Of a DNA stretch of 64,000 bases, positions 31,699-40,725 are shown piece by piece; the first letter of the stretch is position 1, and the number at the start of each line of letters is the position of its first letter. The notes below the pieces were generated by a model that worked only from the letters and a program-made list of their open reading frames with translations, was not told where the DNA came from and searched no databases. The stretch lies in contig CAVXBV010000006.1 of assembly GCA_963760125.1 (NCBI GenBank), positions 124,001 through 188,000 on the forward strand, in the 5' to 3' direction. The position numbers were made by a program, and so were the translations under genes. The stretch comes from RYN-111 sp963760125 (lineage in GTDB: Bacteria > Actinomycetota > Actinomycetes > Mycobacteriales > SCTD01).

Positions 31699-32964
31699 TC
31701 AGGCGCCGCCGAGCGGCACCAGCAGCATCGCCTCGAGCTCGGTGGTCGCCGCGGGGAGGCTCCGCGACGTACCAGCGGCCGGTGCGAGGGCGAGCGGGGC
31801 GTACCAGGACTGCGCACCGAGGCGCCCAGGCCCGGTGCCCGGGTCCTCCGGCGGGTCGCCGTCGTTGTAGCCGTCGACCGGGTTGATGTACGCCGGGAAG
31901 GGGGTGATCGGCGTCGGGCCGAGCCCGTAGCAGTGCGGGTTGCGCGACTCGCCGTACTTCGGCTCCTGCCCTGGCGTGTACGGGCCGTGGTCACGCACGA
32001 CCTCCACCGTGATGTGCAGCCCGGGCTGCCCCCCGCCGAACACCCGCTCCCCTTCGATCTCGGAGAACGCGATGCGGTTCAGCAGGCAGGGGAAGGTGTC
32101 GCTGTAGCGCGCGTAGAGGTCCAGCGACGGAAGGCTGTCCCGGGCGAGGTCGACGAATCGCTGCTCGTTCGCCGCCACGAGCGTGCGCGCGCTGTCGGCG
32201 AACGCCGTGGTGCTGCGCAGGAACGTGTCGAAGGCGGCGCGCTGCTGCACGAGCGACCGGCTGCTGAACGACAGGTTCTCCAACGTGGCCAGCAGGTCGG
32301 GCGTGGCAGTGGCCGTGCTGTCGGTGAAGTCGGCGAGGCCCTGCATGTCCTGGGCGAGCGTCGGGAGGGCCGGGTTGAGCCGGCTGAGGTACGCGGCGTT
32401 GAGGGCGAGGTTCTGGCCCAGCCGGTCCCCTCGGTCGCGCAGCGCCGTGCTGAGCGCGTGGAGCGCCGCGGACAGCGACGGCGGGTCGAGGGAGCGCAGC
32501 AGCGGCATCAGGTCGTCGAGGGCGCGCTCGGTCTCCAGGCCGGTCGAGGTCCGGTCCTGCGAGATCCGGTCACCGGTGCGGATCGGGCGGGCCGGCACGG
32601 CAGGGACGACGAGCTGGACCTCCTTCTCCCCGAACAGGGTCTTGGGCAGCAGCCGCGCCTCGACGTTCTGCGGGACCAGCGAGGCCTTGTCCGCGTCGAG
32701 CGCCAACTCCAGCACCGCGCCCTGCCCTGTCGAGCTGATGCGCCGGACCTCCCCGACGAGGACGCCGCGCACCTTCACGTCGGCGTGCACCGTGAGCTGG
32801 TTGCCCGCCCGGTCGGTCTCGAGCGCCACGTCGATGGTCGTGGTGAACGCCTTCTGGTAGATCCCGATCGACAGCAGGACGAGCAGGGTCAGCACCACGA
32901 GGAAGGCCACGCCGGACAGTCGTCGTCGGAGAAGGGCCCGGCCCTTCACCAATGGCGGCGCCAC
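31699..32964 (-). CDS. MCE/MlaD-domain protein, isolated
   Basis: A 421-residue protein: short cytosolic N-terminus, one membrane helix (about 14-34, LSGVAFLVVLTLLVLLSIGIYQ), the MCE/MlaD domain (about 38-115, VHADVKVRGVLVGEVRRI), a long helical region (about 125-270) and a C-terminal Pro/Tyr-rich tail (PNPHCYGLG-type region). This is the actinobacterial Mce layout. Mce proteins import lipids with YrbE permeases and an Mce ATPase, none of which is encoded in the window. Start GTG 32964 has GAGGAG upstream. The long upstream frame is antisense noise. Confidence 0.85.
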   Translation of the reverse strand: MAPPLVKGRALLRRRLSGVAFLVVLTLLVLLSIGIYQKAFTTTIDVALETDRAGNQLTVHADVKVRGVLVGEVRRISSTGQGAVLELALDADKASLVPQNVEARLLPKTLFGEKEVQLVVPAVPARPIRTGDRISQDRTSTGLETERALDDLMPLLRSLDPPSLSAALHALSTALRDRGDRLGQNLALNAAYLSRLNPALPTLAQDMQGLADFTDSTATATPDLLATLENLSFSSRSLVQQRAAFDTFLRSTTAFADSARTLVAANEQRFVDLARDSLPSLDLYARYSDTFPCLLNRIAFSEIEGERVFGGGQPGLHITVEVVRDHGPYTPGQEPKYGESRNPHCYGLGPTPITPFPAYINPVDGYNDGDPPEDPGTGPGRLGAQSWYAPLALAPAAGTSRSLPAATTELEAMLLVPLGGA

Positions 32965-33022
32965 GCACGCTCCTCGCAGCAGGATCCGGTCAGGTAGGGA
33001 CGGAACGTACCTGTGCCGTGCG

Positions 33023-33520
33023 TCACACGCCAGGAGCGACGAGGGCCGCGAGCGTGGCCCCGAGCTCGTACGCCCTCGCGACCACCCCGTCGTCGACGTC
33101 GCCGAGGACCTCCAGCACCTCGGAGCCCTGCGTCCAGCCGAGGGCGCCGGTGATCGACAGGACCGAGCGCACGGCCCCGGTGACGTCGTACCTGCCGTGG
33201 AGGTAGAGCCCGAACGGCCGCTTGGCGGTGGACCCGCCCGCGCCGCCGGCGCCCCCGGACGCGTCGAGCCGGCCACCGACCTGCAGGAAGGTGGTGTCGA
33301 ACAGGTGCTTGAGCGCCCCGGACATGTAGCCGAAGTGCGCCGCGGTGCCCAGCAGGTAGCCGTCCGCGCCCAGCAGGTCGTCCGCGGTCGCCTCGAGCGC
33401 GTCGCGCACGACGACCTCGACGCCGGCGATCAGCGGGTCCGCCGTCCCCGCGACCACCGCCCTCGTCAGGGCCTGGAGGGACCGTGACGGCGAGTGGTGG
33501 ACGACGAGCAGTCGCGGCAC
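33023..33520 (-). CDS. Flavodoxin-like NAD(P)H oxidoreductase (WrbA/ArsH-like)
   Basis: A 165-residue flavodoxin-fold protein. It begins VPRLLVVHHSPSRS (phosphate-binding loop) and has ADGYLLGTAAHFGYMSGALKHLFDTT, the pattern of FMN-dependent NAD(P)H:quinone reductases. A Gly/Ala-rich insertion (DASGGAGGAGGST, about residues 87-99) interrupts the usual loop. GTG start at 33520, two nt after the MaoC stop, so the two form an operon. Electron acceptor unknown. Confidence 0.82.
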   Translation of the reverse strand: MPRLLVVHHSPSRSLQALTRAVVAGTADPLIAGVEVVVRDALEATADDLLGADGYLLGTAAHFGYMSGALKHLFDTTFLQVGGRLDASGGAGGAGGSTAKRPFGLYLHGRYDVTGAVRSVLSITGALGWTQGSEVLEVLGDVDDGVVARAYELGATLAALVAPGV

Positions 33521-33522
33521 GG

Positions 33523-33999
33523 TCAGCCGAAGACGAGGCGCGTGACCCAGTCCGCGACGAGGGCGGGCTTGGTCTCGCCCTCGATCTCGACGGTGATCGA
33601 CCGGGTGAGGTGCAGCGTGTTGGGGTCCTTCTGCTCCACGGCCGCCAGGGTGCTCGTGGCGCGGATCCGGGCGTCGACCTTGACCGGGTTGACGAAGCGG
33701 ACCTTCTCGAAGCCGTAGTTCACGCCCATGACGATCCCCTCGAGCGACTTGGGGTCCTGCGGGACGGTGGCGAGCAAGTGCGTCAGCAGCGACAGGGTCA
33801 GGAACCCGTGCGCGATCGGCACGCCCCACGGCGACATCTGCGCGCAGGCCTCGGGGTCCACGTGGATGAACTGGCGGTCCTCGGTCACCTCCGCGAACGC
33901 ATCGATGCGGGCCTGGTCGACCACGAACCAGTCGCCGGCCCCCTCGCTCGCGCCGAGGGCGGACTGCAGGTGGGCGAAGGCGTTGTCACCGTGGGTCAT
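33523..33999 (-). CDS. MaoC-family (R)-specific enoyl-CoA hydratase
   Basis: A 158-residue single hot-dog protein of the MaoC type that hydrates 2-enoyl-CoA to (R)-3-hydroxyacyl-CoA. The hydratase-2 motif is present: IDAFAEVTEDRQFIHVDPE with the catalytic Asp and His, followed by PIAHGFLTLSLL. ATG 33999 has CAGGAT six nt upstream, consistent with a leaderless start. The role may be fatty-acid, PHA or steroid side-chain metabolism; the neighbours do not decide. Confidence 0.88.
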   Translation of the reverse strand: MTHGDNAFAHLQSALGASEGAGDWFVVDQARIDAFAEVTEDRQFIHVDPEACAQMSPWGVPIAHGFLTLSLLTHLLATVPQDPKSLEGIVMGVNYGFEKVRFVNPVKVDARIRATSTLAAVEQKDPNTLHLTRSITVEIEGETKPALVADWVTRLVFG

Positions 34000-34153
34000 G
34001 CCGTGATCCTGCCAAACGGCCGACGGGGGGCCACTCGGGTGGTGCCTGGGCGGCTCGCGGTAGTCCGTTCGGGGCATCTTTTCCGGGTTCGACCCCCGGG
34101 TCCCGGCCGAGGTCCATCATCACCGCGCGGAACGGCCGCGACCGGGGGGCGAG

Positions 34154-36412
34154 ATGAGCACGGACGCGGGGCCAGGGTCGTTCGCCGCCTGCCGCTCAGC
34201 CTCCTCGCTCCGGGACGCCTGCAGGGCGCTCGTCGACGAGCTGCACTCGCGGTGGGACCTTCCCTCGATCTACCTGCTCATCGACGGCCGGCTGCGGTGC
34301 CAGGCCTCCCGCGGGTACTTCCAGGTGTCGGACGGCTTCGCCCCGACGGCGGGCGTGATCGGCCGCGTGGTGACGTCGGGACGCAGCGAGCTCATCACCG
34401 ACGTGACCGAGGACCCCGACTTCGTCGCCGCCATCCCCGGCCTGCGGTCGGAGGCATGCGTCCCCGTCCTGGTGCACGGACGCGTGCAGGGCGCGGTGAA
34501 CCTCGAGTCCCGCTCGCGGCTCGACGCGGACGCTCTTGCCGAGCTCGAGGTCGCCGCCACCGTCCTCGGGCGTCGCCTCGAGGAGCTCGGGGGCCTGCCC
34601 CCGCCGTCACTGGCCGAGCGGATGAGCCGCATCGCCGTGACGCTCGCCGGCCAGACCGACCAGGAGGGTGTCCGCCGTACCGCCGTCCAGGCCGCCCTCG
34701 AGCTGTCCGGGATGGAGACGGCGGCGCTGGCGCGGGTCAAGGACGGCGTGTGGGAGGTGCGGCACGCGGCCGGCCCGCTCGCTCCCCTCATCCTGGCCTG
34801 GGACCAGCGCGCCCTGACGACCCTGGGCCGCTGGGTCCGCTCGGGGACCACGTCGTACTTCCCGGACGGCGAGCACGTGCCCCCCGGCTTCGAGTTCCTC
34901 GGCCGCGGGCTGCACGCCCTGTCGCTGCAGCCGCTGTTCGTGGGCTCCGCCGTGGTGGGGCTGCTCATCGTCGCCGACAGCACCCCCGCTGCCCACGACC
35001 CGATGATGACCGCGGCGATGGAGCTGCTGGCCAGCCAGACCGCAGCGACCCTGGCCATGGTGCGCACCCTCGACATCCTCGCCCGCCAAGCCTCGAGCGA
35101 CCCGCTCACCGGCCTGGTCAACCGGCGTCGCCTGCTGGAGTGCCTCCAGGAGGACGTCGCCGCGCAACGGCCCTCAGCGCTGCTGCTGCTCGACCTCGAC
35201 GGGTTCAAGGCGGTCAACGACCTGCACGGGCACGCCGAGGGCGACGCGGTGCTCATCGGCGTCGCCCGCCGGCTGAGCACCGCGGCGCGCGAGGGCGACA
35301 TCGTCTGCCGGCTCGGCGGGGACGAGTTCGCCGTCCTGGCCCGCAACATCGCCGGGCAGGCCGAGGCAGCGCTGCTCGCCGACCGCCTGCTGGACGCCGT
35401 CGCGGCGTACGACGGAGGGCCGTTCCACCCGTCCGTCGGTGCCAGCATCGGGGTCCGGTTGGTGCGCGACTCGACCAGCAGCGGGCTGCTGGTCGACGCG
35501 GACCTCGCGCTGTACGCCGCGAAGCACCGCGGCCGCGGGACCTGCGTCGTGTGGGAGCCGGCGCTGCGGACCGAGTCCGTCGACACCGGCGCGCTGCTCG
35601 ATGACCTCCTCGCCGCGCTGCACCATGAGTCGCTGGAGGTCCGCTTCGAACCGGTCATCGCCACGGCCACGGGCCTGGTCGTGGGCCTCGAGGGACTGGT
35701 GCGCTGGGAGCACCCGCGCCGGGGACTCGTTCCGGCATCGCTGTTCCTCCCTGCCGCCGAACGCGCCGGCGCCGGTGGCACCCTCACTCGCTGGTCCCTG
35801 GGGCGTGCCTGTGTGGCCGCCGCGGCCTGGCCGGCGGGCTTCCAGCTCGGGTTGCCGCTGAGCGCCGTCGAGCTGGTGTCGGCCGACACCGTCGAGGCGG
35901 TGCGCTCGGCGCTCGAGACCTCGGGACTCCCGCCGTCTCGCCTGGCCCTCGAGGTGACGCGCACGGCGCAGTTCGCCGACTCGACGAGGGCGCGGGAGAC
36001 CCTGGCGGCGCTGTCGGACCTCGGGGTCAGCCTTGCCCTGGACGACGTGGGCAGCGAGCACGCGGACCTCGGGCACCTGCGGTCCCTGCCCTTCGACATC
36101 GTCAAGCTGGACCCCGCCCTCGTCGCTGCGGTCGCCCAGGACGACCCGCGCGCGATGGCGACGGTCGAAGCGGTCGCCCTGCTGGGGCAGCGCCTCGGGC
36201 TGCAGGTCGTGGCCAAGGGCGTCGGAGGCACGGCGGACGCCGCAGTGCTCGCCCGGCTCGGCTGCGAGTTCGCGCAGGGCTTCAACCTGTTCCCCCCGCT
36301 CGAGGCCGGGGAGGTCCTGGCGTTCGTGAACGGTCCGGCTCCGTGGTCGGCCTACCCCCCGACCGAGGCGCGCCCGCACCTCGACGCCGCTGACGGGGTC
36401 CACGCTCAGTAG
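34154..36412 (+). CDS. GAF-GAF-GGDEF-EAL protein with degenerate EAL
   Basis: A 752-residue cytosolic protein: GAF-like domains at about 15-145 and 160-300, GGDEF 310-465, EAL-like 475-735. GGDEF (388-392) is intact and preceded by an RxxD inhibitory site (R379-E-G-D382), so it is likely an active, product-inhibited cyclase. The EAL part keeps Glu513 (as EGL), Asp630-Asp631 and KLD. It has lost the substrate Asn (region 561-570), DDFGTG (now DDVGSE) and EGVE (now K688-GVG691), so phosphodiesterase activity is improbable. ATG 34154 follows GGGGGGCGAG. The stop overlaps the hisN promoter. Confidence 0.9.
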   Translation: MSTDAGPGSFAACRSASSLRDACRALVDELHSRWDLPSIYLLIDGRLRCQASRGYFQVSDGFAPTAGVIGRVVTSGRSELITDVTEDPDFVAAIPGLRSEACVPVLVHGRVQGAVNLESRSRLDADALAELEVAATVLGRRLEELGGLPPPSLAERMSRIAVTLAGQTDQEGVRRTAVQAALELSGMETAALARVKDGVWEVRHAAGPLAPLILAWDQRALTTLGRWVRSGTTSYFPDGEHVPPGFEFLGRGLHALSLQPLFVGSAVVGLLIVADSTPAAHDPMMTAAMELLASQTAATLAMVRTLDILARQASSDPLTGLVNRRRLLECLQEDVAAQRPSALLLLDLDGFKAVNDLHGHAEGDAVLIGVARRLSTAAREGDIVCRLGGDEFAVLARNIAGQAEAALLADRLLDAVAAYDGGPFHPSVGASIGVRLVRDSTSSGLLVDADLALYAAKHRGRGTCVVWEPALRTESVDTGALLDDLLAALHHESLEVRFEPVIATATGLVVGLEGLVRWEHPRRGLVPASLFLPAAERAGAGGTLTRWSLGRACVAAAAWPAGFQLGLPLSAVELVSADTVEAVRSALETSGLPPSRLALEVTRTAQFADSTRARETLAALSDLGVSLALDDVGSEHADLGHLRSLPFDIVKLDPALVAAVAQDDPRAMATVEAVALLGQRLGLQVVAKGVGGTADAAVLARLGCEFAQGFNLFPPLEAGEVLAFVNGPAPWSAYPPTEARPHLDAADGVHAQ

Positions 36413-36415
36413 GCT
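36410..36415 (+). promoter_or_regulatory. -10 element for leaderless hisN
   Basis: TAGGCT, whose TAG is the stop codon of the preceding GGDEF gene, is followed by 7 nt and the ATG at 36423. The hexamer is identical to that of the dtxR-family gene. Confidence 0.45.
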
Positions 36416-36422
36416 CGCGCCG

Positions 36423-37217
36423 ATGAGCACCCCCCACGCTGCCCCTGGTGCTGATCTGGTTGCGGACCTGGCTCTGGCGCACCGCCTCGCCGATGCCGCG
36501 GACGCCCTGACGCTGGCCCGGTTCCGTGCGCTGGACCTGCAGGTGTCTGCCAAGCCGGACCTCACACCGGTCAGCGATGCGGACCTCGCCGTCGAGGAGG
36601 CGGTGCGCGACCTGCTCGCTGTCGAGCGCCCGGCCGATGCCGTGCTCGGTGAGGAGCACGGGACGACCGGTACCGGACCGCGCCAGTGGATCGTCGATCC
36701 GATCGACGGCACCAAGAACTTCGTCCGAGGCGTGCCGGTCTGGGCGTCCCTGATCGCGCTGCGCGTCGACGGCCGGGTGGACGTCGGCGTGGTGAGCGCA
36801 CCTGCTCTCGGTCGTCGCTGGTGGGCGGCGCGCGGGGCGGGCGCCTGGGCGGACGGTCAACCGATCCGGGTGTCGCAGGTGGCGACGCTGGGCGACGCCC
36901 ACCTGTCGTACTCCTCGCTCACCGGCTGGGAGGGGCAGGGCCGACTGGAGGGGCTGCTCGACCTGTCCCGCCGGTGCTGGCGGACCCGGGCGTTCGGTGA
37001 CTTCTGGTCCCATGTGCTCGTCGCCGAGGGCGCGGTCGACGCGTCCTTCGAGCCCGAGGTGTCCCTGTGGGACCTCGCGCCGCTGCAGATCCTCGTGGAG
37101 GAGGCGGGCGGCCGGTTCACCTCGCTCGCCGGGGAGGCGCGGCCCGACGGCGGGAGCGTCGTCTGCAGCAACGGTCTCCTGCACGACGAGGTCCTCGCGG
37201 GTCTCGCCCCCCGCTGA
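36423..37217 (+). CDS. hisN: Histidinol-phosphatase, inositol monophosphatase fold (HisN)
   Basis: A 264-residue Mg-dependent phosphatase. Metal motifs: LGEEHG (about 75), WIVDPIDGTKNFVRG (about 90-104) and WDLAPLQILVEEAGG (about 215). The GEEHG and FVRGVPVWASLIAL sequences fit the HisN branch that completes histidine synthesis in actinobacteria, rather than SuhB-type inositol phosphatases. Other IMPase-family substrates cannot be excluded. Leaderless start as noted; it converges on the DMT transporter with an 18-nt gap. Confidence 0.85.
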   Translation: MSTPHAAPGADLVADLALAHRLADAADALTLARFRALDLQVSAKPDLTPVSDADLAVEEAVRDLLAVERPADAVLGEEHGTTGTGPRQWIVDPIDGTKNFVRGVPVWASLIALRVDGRVDVGVVSAPALGRRWWAARGAGAWADGQPIRVSQVATLGDAHLSYSSLTGWEGQGRLEGLLDLSRRCWRTRAFGDFWSHVLVAEGAVDASFEPEVSLWDLAPLQILVEEAGGRFTSLAGEARPDGGSVVCSNGLLHDEVLAGLAPR

Positions 37218-37235
37218 CTCACGCGGCTGGCGGGG

Positions 37236-38123
37236 TCAGGGGGCGTCGAGGGGCAGGTGCTCGCGCACCGGCTGGCGGGCGAGGACGACGACCGCCGTCA
37301 CGACGAGCACTCCCCCTGCCAGCTGGACCGAGGCGAGCGACTCCCCGAGGAACGCCGTGGCCGCCGCCACGCTGACGACCGGCTCGAGGGTCGAGACCAC
37401 CGCTGTGTCCCCCGGGCCGAGCAGGGACAGCGCGCCGAAGAACGCCGCGACCGCGACGACCGTCCCGATGAGCGCGACGCCCACCAGCGCGACCCACGGC
37501 CCCGTGTGCGTCGGCACCGACGCGCCACGGACACCGGCGAGGACGGCGTACACCGCTGCGCAGGCGCCCATGACGACGGCGCTGGTCGCGAACGGCCCCA
37601 GGCCCTGGGTCACGCTGCTCGACACGACGATGTACGCCGAGTAGGCCAGCGCGGCGCACAGCCCCAGCAGCACACCGGTCCCCTGCCCGCCCTGGACGGG
37701 ACCGATGGTGAGGGCCGTGCCGACCGTCGCGACGACGACGCACCCCACCGCGATCCGCGAGGGTCGGTGACGCAGGAACACGGCGGACAGCACCACGACC
37801 AGGGCCGGGTACAGGTACAGCAGCAGCGCGGTGAGGCCGGCCGAGATCCGTTCCAGGGCGGCGAAGTAGCACAGGGACTCCACGACGTACCCGACGCCGC
37901 CGAGCAGCAGGAGGGCGACCAGGGTCCGGCCCCGGGCGAACCGTTCCCCCCGCACGACGGCGACCGCGAACAGCACCACGGCGGCCAGGGCGAACCGGAC
38001 CGAGAGCACCCCGATGGCGTCGGCGCCGTCGTCGTACACGACCTTGGTCAGGACCGGCATGACGCCGAACGAGGCGGCGCTGAGCAGGGCGAGCAGCACC
38101 CCGAGCCGGCGGGAGGCGCTCAC
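37236..38123 (-). CDS. EamA/DMT-family transporter
   Basis: A 295-residue membrane protein with ten hydrophobic helices in two EamA repeats: SAASFGVMPVLTKVVYDDGAD in the first, ALAYSAYIVVSS starting the second, and FLGESLASVQLAGGVLVV near the end. Such carriers export metabolites or amino acids; the substrate is not readable. GTG 38123 overlaps the upstream membrane-protein stop by 4 nt, so the two are co-translated. Confidence 0.87.
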   Translation of the reverse strand: MSASRRLGVLLALLSAASFGVMPVLTKVVYDDGADAIGVLSVRFALAAVVLFAVAVVRGERFARGRTLVALLLLGGVGYVVESLCYFAALERISAGLTALLLYLYPALVVVLSAVFLRHRPSRIAVGCVVVATVGTALTIGPVQGGQGTGVLLGLCAALAYSAYIVVSSSVTQGLGPFATSAVVMGACAAVYAVLAGVRGASVPTHTGPWVALVGVALIGTVVAVAAFFGALSLLGPGDTAVVSTLEPVVSVAAATAFLGESLASVQLAGGVLVVTAVVVLARQPVREHLPLDAP

Positions 38124-38803
38124 GCGTCGACGAGCGCCCGGCGGCCGTCCCACCAGAGCAGCAGCCGGGGCGTGAGCGCGAGCGCCGCCGCGTCGAACCA
38201 GCCGTAACCGCCGGCGGCTCCGCTCGGCGGGTTGCCGATCGCGACCAGGCCCGTCGGGTCGTAGGCCTGCCAGGTCCACGTCCCGAGCGAGGTCCCGAGG
38301 ATCTCCAGGTACGACACGACGAGGAACGCGCCGGCGTAGAGCAGCGGGCTGCGACCCCATCGGGCGAAGGCGATCAGGCAGCCGAACCAGAACAGGCCGA
38401 GGACGTCGAGGGTCGGCGAGAGCGTCACGCCCCAGAGCGCCCAGAGACCGCAGGCGATCAGGCAGGCAGGGAGCAGCCAGGACGACCGGGCCGCCCAGGC
38501 GGAGCGGCCGATCGCGAGCGCCGCCAGGTAGACCAGCCCGTGGCCCGGCGGGACGAACGCGGGCACGTTGTCGAGCCGGTAGACGTAGACGCCGAGCCAG
38601 CCGGCGAAGACGTACTCCACGACGCTGGCGAAGACGACCACGACGCCCACCTGCACGCGGGTGGTGCGGTCCTCCCGTTGCAGCATCCACAGCAGCAGCA
38701 CCCAGGTGCCGACGCCGAGCAGCCGTTGGCCGCCGATCCCGACGAGCTGGTCCAGCCCGAGGGTCGCCGCGATCCAGACGACGACGACCAGGGGGACGGG
38801 CAC
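38120..38803 (-). CDS. Polytopic membrane protein of unknown function
   Basis: A 227-residue protein with about seven hydrophobic helices. Conserved-looking polar sites include YVYRLDNVPAFVPPGHGLVYLAAL, SYLEILGTSLGTWTWQ and the C-terminal LLLWWDGRR. I do not recognise the family with certainty. GTG 38803 precedes the first helix (VPLVVVVWIAATLGL). It starts 20 nt after the msrA stop and overlaps the EamA transporter start, forming an msrA - membrane protein - EamA run. Confidence 0.65.
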   Translation of the reverse strand: MPVPLVVVVWIAATLGLDQLVGIGGQRLLGVGTWVLLLWMLQREDRTTRVQVGVVVVFASVVEYVFAGWLGVYVYRLDNVPAFVPPGHGLVYLAALAIGRSAWAARSSWLLPACLIACGLWALWGVTLSPTLDVLGLFWFGCLIAFARWGRSPLLYAGAFLVVSYLEILGTSLGTWTWQAYDPTGLVAIGNPPSGAAGGYGWFDAAALALTPRLLLWWDGRRALVDA

Positions 38804-38823
38804 CCGACCAGCCTGCCAGAGAC

Positions 38824-39513
38824 TCAGTCCGTGAGCGCCCCGGGCTTCACGACGTCGATCTGCGCCGGGACGTCGAGCCCCACCGGGCAGGTGACGCCGT
38901 TGAAGCCGTGGTTGCAGTAGCCGCCGGGGTTCTTGTCGAGGTACTGCTGGTGGTAGGTCTCCGCGAAGTAGAACTCGCCCGCCGGCACGATCTCGGTGCT
39001 GATGGTCCCGCGACCTGCCGCGGTGAGCGCCTGTTGGTAGGTCTCCCGGCTGGCCTTCGCGGCGGCGAGCTGGTCGTCGGTCGTCGGGTAGATCGCCGAG
39101 CGGTACTGCGTGCCGACGTCGTTGCCCTGCCGCATGCCCTGGGTGGAGTCGTGGTTCTCCCAGAAGACCTTGAGCAGCGCCTCGACGCTGGTCTGCGTGG
39201 GGTCGAAGACGACCTGGACGGCTTCGGTGTGACCGGTCCGGCCGCTGCACGTCTCCTCGTACGTCGGGTTGGGCGTGTGCCCTCCGGCGTAGCCCACAGC
39301 GGTCGTGTAGACACCGGGCACCTTCCAGAAGAAGCGCTCGGCCCCCCAGAAGCAGCCCATCCCGACGTACAGCACCTCCAGGCCGTCCGGGAACGGCCCC
39401 TGCAGCGGCGTCCCCAGGACCGTGTGCGGTCCCGTCACGCGCAGCGGCTCGGACCGACCCTTCAGGGCCTCGTCCGCGGTGACCAGCTCTGCCTTCTTGC
39501 CGAAGCTCCACAT
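38824..39513 (-). CDS. msrA: Peptide methionine (S)-S-oxide reductase MsrA
   Basis: Repairs methionine-S-sulfoxide in proteins. The 229-residue protein has the catalytic GCFWGAERFFW (about residue 59), GYAGGHTPNPTYEETCSGRTGHTEAV, and C-terminal resolving-cysteine region GGYCNHGFNGVTCPVG. The N-terminal extension of about 50 residues (MWSFGKKAELVTADEALKGR) is typical of long MsrA. ATG 39513 is chosen; an in-frame upstream codon at 39528 is possible. Confidence 0.93.
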   Translation of the reverse strand: MWSFGKKAELVTADEALKGRSEPLRVTGPHTVLGTPLQGPFPDGLEVLYVGMGCFWGAERFFWKVPGVYTTAVGYAGGHTPNPTYEETCSGRTGHTEAVQVVFDPTQTSVEALLKVFWENHDSTQGMRQGNDVGTQYRSAIYPTTDDQLAAAKASRETYQQALTAAGRGTISTEIVPAGEFYFAETYHQQYLDKNPGGYCNHGFNGVTCPVGLDVPAQIDVVKPGALTD

Positions 39514-39552
39514 GTCGGGTTCAACCACGGGCGTCCGTCGCGCGTTCCCACG

Positions 39553-40725
39553 TCACCGGTTCGTCACCAGCACCCGGTGGACCACCGTCGCCGCGACGCT
39601 GCACCCGAGGACGACCGCGGCGAGCGAGGCCTGACCCGCCAGGCCGACGAACGGCGCGAGCAGGCCACCGAGCAGGTACTGGCTGGTCCCGAGCAGGGCG
39701 CTCGCGCTGCCCGCCACCTCCGGATGATCGGCCAGGGCGAGGGCGGCCGCGTTCGGGGCGACGAGCCCGACACTCGCCACGACGACGAGCAGGCTCAGCA
39801 GGACCGCGACCAGCCCGGCATCGGTGGCGACGGCGGCGGTCAACCCGAGCGACCCGGTCAGCGAGCCGCGCAGCCCCCACCCGAGGATCCGCTCGGGACC
39901 GAGCCGCCCGACCAGACGCGCGCTCACCTGGGCGGCGCTGATCAGCCCGACCGCGTTGGCGCCGAACGCAAGGGCGAACTGCTGCTCGGAGAACCCGTAG
40001 ACCTCCTGGAGCACGAAGGAGGACCCGGCGATGTAGGAGAACAGCGTGCCGAAGACCAGCCCGGAGGTGAGGGCGATCCCCGTGAAGGCGCGATCGGACA
40101 GCAGCACCCGGAACGTGCCGAGCGTCGCTCTGATCCCGCCGGGCCGCCGACGTTCGGGAGGCAACGTCTCCTGCAGCACCAGCGCCGTCGCGGTCCACAG
40201 CAGCGCGCCCAGGACAGCAAGGACCACGAACACGCCGCGCCACGACGTCACGTGCAGCACCTGCGCGCCCAGCGTCGGCGCGAGGACCGGCGCGACGCCG
40301 TTCACCAGGAGCAGCAGGGCGAAGAACCGCGCCAGCGCCGGCCCGCTGTGCAGGTCGCGGGCGACCGCGCGGGCGATGACGATGCCGGCAGACCCCGCCA
40401 GCCCCTGCACCACGCGGGCTGCGGTGAGCGTCGTGATGTCCGGCGCGATCGCGCACAGGACCGAGGCCAGCGCCCACGCCCCGACACCGATGAGCAGCGG
40501 TCGCTTGCGACCGAACCGGTCCGACAGCGGGCCGGCGATCAGCTGGCCGGCAGCGAGGCCGATGACACAGGCGGTGATCGTCAGCTGCACCTGCGAGGCG
40601 CTGGCCGACAGGTCTTCGGCCAGCTCGGGAAAAGCCGGGAGGTACATGTCCAGCGACAGCGGCGCGAACGCGCTGAGCGCCCCGAGGACGAGCACCAGCC
40701 GGCGGGGGGTCGTCGCGGCGGTCAC
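39553..40725 (-). CDS. MFS drug exporter of the Bcr/CflA type
   Basis: A 390-residue, 12-helix major facilitator. The N-terminus (SAFAPLSLDMYLPAFPELAEDL) and the motif A loop GPLSDRFGRKRPL identify the Bcr/CflA group of multidrug or sulfonamide/bicyclomycin exporters. An ARVVQGLAGSAGIVIARAVARDL segment matches helix 4-5 of this group. GTG 40725 overlaps the MOSC stop by 4 nt. Actual substrates are unknown. Confidence 0.9.
   Translation of the reverse strand: MTAATTPRRLVLVLGALSAFAPLSLDMYLPAFPELAEDLSASASQVQLTITACVIGLAAGQLIAGPLSDRFGRKRPLLIGVGAWALASVLCAIAPDITTLTAARVVQGLAGSAGIVIARAVARDLHSGPALARFFALLLLVNGVAPVLAPTLGAQVLHVTSWRGVFVVLAVLGALLWTATALVLQETLPPERRRPGGIRATLGTFRVLLSDRAFTGIALTSGLVFGTLFSYIAGSSFVLQEVYGFSEQQFALAFGANAVGLISAAQVSARLVGRLGPERILGWGLRGSLTGSLGLTAAVATDAGLVAVLLSLLVVVASVGLVAPNAAALALADHPEVAGSASALLGTSQYLLGGLLAPFVGLAGQASLAAVVLGCSVAATVVHRVLVTNR

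Noticed and set aside
34083..34099. CCGGG-TTCGACC-CCCGG looks like a tRNA T-arm
   Set aside because: No matching acceptor, D or anticodon arms can be paired upstream, so it is a chance hairpin in the gap before the GGDEF gene.
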